NCBI GenBank assembly: GCA_016169945.1
Contig: JADLSH010000379.1
Span: 2,136,001 to 2,200,000 of the forward strand
Length of the DNA stretch: 64,000 bases
Source of the DNA: Trachythela sp. YZ-2020
Taxonomy: Eukaryota; Cnidaria; Anthozoa; Malacalcyonacea; Clavulariidae
Reading direction: 5' to 3'
In this document: positions 60,401-64,000 of the stretch, piece after piece
How positions within the stretch are numbered: the first letter of the stretch is position 1
Layout of the letters: the number at the start of each line of letters is the position of its first letter
Notes under the pieces: generated by a model
Seen by the model: the letters and a program-made list of their open reading frames with translations, nothing else
Databases searched by the model: none
What the model was told of the DNA's origin: nothing
Program-made: the position numbers and the translations under genes

Positions 60401-62974
60401 AATTTTATTCACATCTTTTGTCATTAAGTCAAAGAATGACTGGGTGGTGACACAGTGTTTGTTGGATGTGTCTTTCACCTCACTCTGGGCAGTTCTTATT
60501 TCTATAATAGCGACCTTCTCTAATATAGACACCTCTCATACACACACGTCTCTTATACATACACACCTCTCTATTAGGGACAGTTTCTTATCTCAATAAT
60601 TGAGACCCTCTCTAATACAGACACCTCTCTAATACAGGCACCACTCTATTACAGACAGTTTCTTATCTCTATAATAGGGACCCTCTCTAATACAGACACC
60701 TCTCTTATACACACACCTCTCTTATACACACACCTCTCTTATACACACACCTCTCTATTAGGGACAGTTTCTTATCTCAATAATTGAGACCCTCTCTAAT
60801 ACAGACACCTCTCTAATACAGGCACCACTCTATTACAGACAGTTTCTTATCTCTATAATAGGGACCCTCTCTAATACAGACACCTCTCTTATACACACAC
60901 CTCTCTTATACACACACCTCTCTATTAGGGACAGTTTCTTATCTCAATAATTGAGACCCTCTCTAATACAGACACCTCTCTAATACAGACACCTCTCTAA
61001 TACAGACACCTCTCTAATACAGACGCCTCTCTATTACAGACGCCTCTCTAATACAGACACCTCTCTATTACAGACGCCTCTCTATTACGGACACTTTTCT
61101 CTGTCTTTATTCAAAATTCAAAAGATGTTTGACCGTATTCCAGATAATTATATCTCTGTTTGGTTTAAGAACACGAAGATTTTAACGAAGATATGTTTGA
61201 CGATGAATTAAGTTACGCTGAAAGATCTAAGATCAGATCAGCAGGTGTTAGACGGATGAAGAATTATAGAAAAAGAAAAACATCTCTGTTTACGCCATCA
61301 TACGAGACCAGGGAAGGGAGGAAGAATAGAAGATCTTCTGTCAGAAGAACAAGAAGTGCACCCGTTGAAGGTAACGAAAAGATGAGTTATGATGGTTCCT
61401 GCATCGTTACAAGTTTAATGTATCTTTAAACAGGTCTAATTAGGAATTTAGGTTGATTTAACCAGGACGACCTGGTTGAAGGTAACCAGAGTGTTTCAAA
61501 GTACACATTAACATAGACGAGCATACTGTAATTCTGAAATACAAAACACAGGGCGGACAGTTTGACGTGACACTATTTCTACTCAACAACTCTACCGTCC
61601 TAGAGAAGGCTAAACATTGCTCAACAATACTATTCAAAGAAGCACTCGCCATTCATAGACAAAAATCGGAAGTTAAGATGGCATCAAAGCATCCTGAGAA
61701 CTATCCGTTTTCTATCAATAAATATAACATCACACAAAAGAGAACTGACTGTGGAATTGGGACATTCAGAAATTAATTTTTCAGCAAGTGATTTGACTCC
61801 ATTTGGACGACACAAGTTATTATTCCTACACTGCTGAGGACACCAAGTTATTTTATTATATAAGGAACTGCTACGCTTTTAATACGATCCATTCCTGAAG
61901 ATGACTAAAATATAGTCGAAACGTAGAGGAATAGAAATGCTTTTTTTATTCGGAGTTATCGTTGTTTTAGTACATGTGAAGCTACAATAAACTTAAAAGC
62001 AAGGTCCTAAATGATCATTATATGCCACGGATTGTACAGTGATCATTCTTCTCTATTGATAACCTCAGGACTCGCAGAAAGAGTGAAGAGAGAGGAACGA
62101 GAAAGTGACATATTTCTTGATGACTTCAGTGAAGTTGATGAAGATGATACAATATTATGTTTTGATGAAACAGATGTGGAAAGAACCGAAGCAGAGCTAC
62201 TTAGTATGATTGATGAAAGTAAACGGAATTTACAAGAAATAAAAGAAGATGCTCTAAACTCGGTATGAATGTCACTCTTTATTTTCCTCTTAATATATAC
62301 AGTAATACAGTTTTTGCAGGTACCCTTTTTTTCGTCCGAAAAATTTGGTATCATTAGGGGCCTGTGATATGAACAGTGAGATTCCTGCACAATAAGCTGC
62401 GTTCTCACCGCGTTCAAGCAATCGTTCAGCTTGCCCGATGTGGAGCACTCAGAGTAGCTTAATCTAAAATTATTAATAATTGTTCAAACATTTTTACAAT
62501 ACATAGAGTTCTGGAATGAGAGAATTTCGCGAGTTTCTCACTGGAACATCTGGTCTTCATCTTGTCGACTTTTGGCTGGATGTGGAGGAATATCAAGACC
62601 TCGAAGAGTCGAATGTTGAAAATGAAAACACTTTACAAATGCTTAGGATAAAACTGTTTAGGTATGTGCTGGATAAGATTTCTGGACTTGTGTTGCTTAT
62701 TCGGGATCTACCGTATTGGCGCGTTTAGTAAGGAGCAAGCACATTGAACCAACCCTTCCATTCAAACACAAGACTATCACATATTTCACTCTGATAACTG
62801 CCAAGTGCCGCACAATAGTGTTTAGTAAAATCTACCTATACCTACTTGTTATTCATTTGTTATTAATTAGAGAGATCAATGATAAATACAAGACTCATTT
62901 GACTGGGGAAGCCAAGGTTAGTCTGAGGTTTTACGTAATTGAGAATATTTTCTACTTATCTACCTACTTATCTA

Positions 62975-63009
<35 letters not shown>

Positions 63010-64000
63010 ACCTGCCTACCTACCTGCCTGCCTGCCTGCCTGCCTGCCGCCTGCCTGCCCACCTGCCTACCACCACCTGCCCACCTGCCTGCCTGCCTAT
63101 CACATACCTACCTGCCCACTGCCTGCTTTCCTACCTGCCTGCCTGCTTACCTACCTACCTACCAGTCAATCAACCAACCAGCCTACCTACCTACCTACCT
63201 TCTTTCCTACCTATCTACATAGTTACCTATCTATCCATACAAATATCCCAACGCTCTTTTCAGCAAAAGATCCGCGAAGCCTTGACTCACGAAGGACTGA
63301 CAAAAGATCTATTTACGAGAACTCAATATGATACATTACGTAGATTACGATCTTACTGGACTCCAAGATTCTTGGTCCATAAAGAGAAGATGAATGATGA
63401 AATGTAAGGCTGGTTTTCACTATCAAAGTTTCTTTAATCCATGCATGCTTTCAGTGTGAACTACTTTCAATGCCATTGTGATAACAGAAATGTTTATGGT
63501 GTAATCCAGTCTTAAGTCAAATTATATTTTACTCTAAATGTTCCTTCGCCAACTTAACTAACTTTATCTATACTGGATAGCTCTAGCAGTAATGCCCAAC
63601 ACTTATTGGTCCATTGTTACTACAGGGGGAACCTGAGTACCCAGAGTTTTAACCTGCAGTCAGGGGAGTAACTACTGGGGGGCGGGGTTGGGGGGGGGTG
63701 AGTCACACCCCCAATGCTTAACAATTGTGATTTTGTAGGGCAAATTTTGCCATGTTGGTCGGGCAAAAATACATTCAAGGCATGTTGAGTAAGAACAGAA
63801 AGCCTTGAAGACCAGTTGGGCAATTTGAAAAATTTGCTAATCTCATATACAACATTTTCTGACCATCAGAATTCTATAAAATATTCCCCTAAGTGCATAA
63901 AATGACGTTTCAGAGACTCTACATTTCAATCATAGTGGCCTCGTGCCTTCAGCACTCGACACCTGTGCATTCCCTCTAGCGGCATGAGCGCCCCCATAAA
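57454..64000 (+). CDS. RGS22-like protein, 5' part (runs off window)
   Basis: Exons with agreeing phases: 57454-57490, 57900-57988, 58929-59104, 60025-60383, 61170-61370, 62069-62262, 62507-62661, 62871-62916 and 63264-63403, giving about 465 residues so far. The first exon (MKDINLEAEQSQ) is the least certain. Near the N-terminus, LEDRLLYDDVFVDYFNVFLQ matches the start of RGS22 (DDFLVDYFNEFL-like). Exons 3-4 join into WIKEHRLPFFLRSRLFLEY, matching a conserved WIKKxRLPxFL block. A basic and acidic low-complexity middle follows. From about residue 355 an RGS domain begins (REFREFLTGTSGLHLVDFWL, DVEEYQDL) and ends near LRRLRSYWTPRFLVH. RGS22 carries several RGS domains and, as I recall, is expressed in testis and ciliated tissue, so further exons should lie past 64000. 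The introns are full of minisatellites. RGSL1-like is the main alternative. Confidence 0.8.
58620..58867. repeat. hAT-like MITE with 8-bp TSD AATTAAAG
   Basis: It starts CAGGGCTCGAAATAGCGGCC and ends CTATTTCGAACCCTG, flanked by perfect AATTAAAG (58612-58619, 58868-58875). GGCAGGC words recur internally. It lies in an RGS22-like intron. A single end of a related element (CAGGGCTCGCAAAATCGG) is at 53496. Confidence 0.92.
59240..59570. repeat. ATC-rich minisatellite
   Basis: CATCATCATCAAAAC units are interspersed with a CACCTTAATTATCATCATC unit repeated five times, all in an intron of the RGS22-like gene. Long ORFs on both strands (poly-His or poly-Met) are artefacts of the repeat. Confidence 0.9.
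60500..61095. repeat. higher-order minisatellite
   Basis: Short units of the type CTCTCTAATACAGACAC are arranged in larger blocks beginning TCTATTAGGGACAGTTTCTT at about 60571, 60756 and 60922, with period roughly 165-185 bp. It lies in an RGS22-like intron. Confidence 0.88.
61888..61935 (+). repeat. stem-loop motif of a retroelement end
   Basis: CCTGAAGATGACTAAAATAT then AGTCGAAACGTAG contains GACTA/TAGTC arms before GAAACG. This layout is common near ends of Penelope-like and similar retroelements. No adjacent reverse transcriptase is seen. Confidence 0.35.
62944..63235 (+). repeat. CTGC/CTAC tetranucleotide array in RGS22-like intron
   Basis: CTGC-rich then CTAC-rich repeats fill the intron just before the acceptor at 63263. 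Orientation and base composition equal the array at 21382-21665. Confidence 0.9.
63545..63660 (+). repeat. SINE-family fragment at window end
   Basis: TATACTGGATAGCTCTAGCA, TTATTGGTCCATTGTTACTA and CAGGGGGAACCTGAGTACCC correspond to segments of the 30510-30690 copy. Beyond it, G- and C-rich sequence near 63665-63715 looks like one end of a MITE. Confidence 0.5.

Overview
The window is AT-rich animal (metazoan) nuclear DNA. Genes are split by GT-AG introns, intergenic space is long, and short non-autonomous transposons, minisatellites and SINE-like repeats are dense. Three SIX homeobox classes, a dispanin/CD225 gene and an RGS22-like gene, together with the repeat style, suggest an early-branching marine animal, most likely a cnidarian. 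That placement is inference. No bacterial, plasmid or CRISPR features are seen.

Layout: (1) 592-5628 (+), the 3' part of a gene joining the end of a protein kinase domain to a degenerate Nudix-like domain. (2) 8037-11665 (-), a Six4/5-class homeobox gene. (3) 19437-21876 (+), a proline-rich dispanin (CD225) membrane protein. (4) 24618-27696 (+), a divergent Six1/2-like homeobox gene. (5) 31495-38546 (-), a Six3/6-class homeobox gene. (6) 38547-57453, about 19 kb without a convincing gene, rich in degenerate tandem duplications. (7) 57454 to the window end (+), the 5' part of an RGS22-like gene. A 44-codon TATA-driven ORF at 13912 may be the first exon of a recombinase-like element.

The main result is a compact SIX cluster in about 30 kb with the order Six4/5 - Six1/2-like - Six3/6. 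As I recall it, this is the order of vertebrate SIX4-SIX1-SIX6. I rebuilt the C-terminal exons from splice sites and reading phase. All three genes carry a phase-2 intron at the identical position, six codons plus two bases after the QRxR that ends the homeodomain. That supports both the models and descent from tandem duplication. The middle gene is unusually divergent, and a dispanin gene sits between two cluster members.

The rest is mobile and repetitive DNA. Five hAT-like MITEs have perfect 8-bp target duplications, two MITEs have TTA duplications, and there are several foldback elements, a 69-bp satellite with an internal palindrome, and two CTGC/CTAC arrays in introns. All exon models come from reading splice signals and phases; no transcript or database evidence was available.
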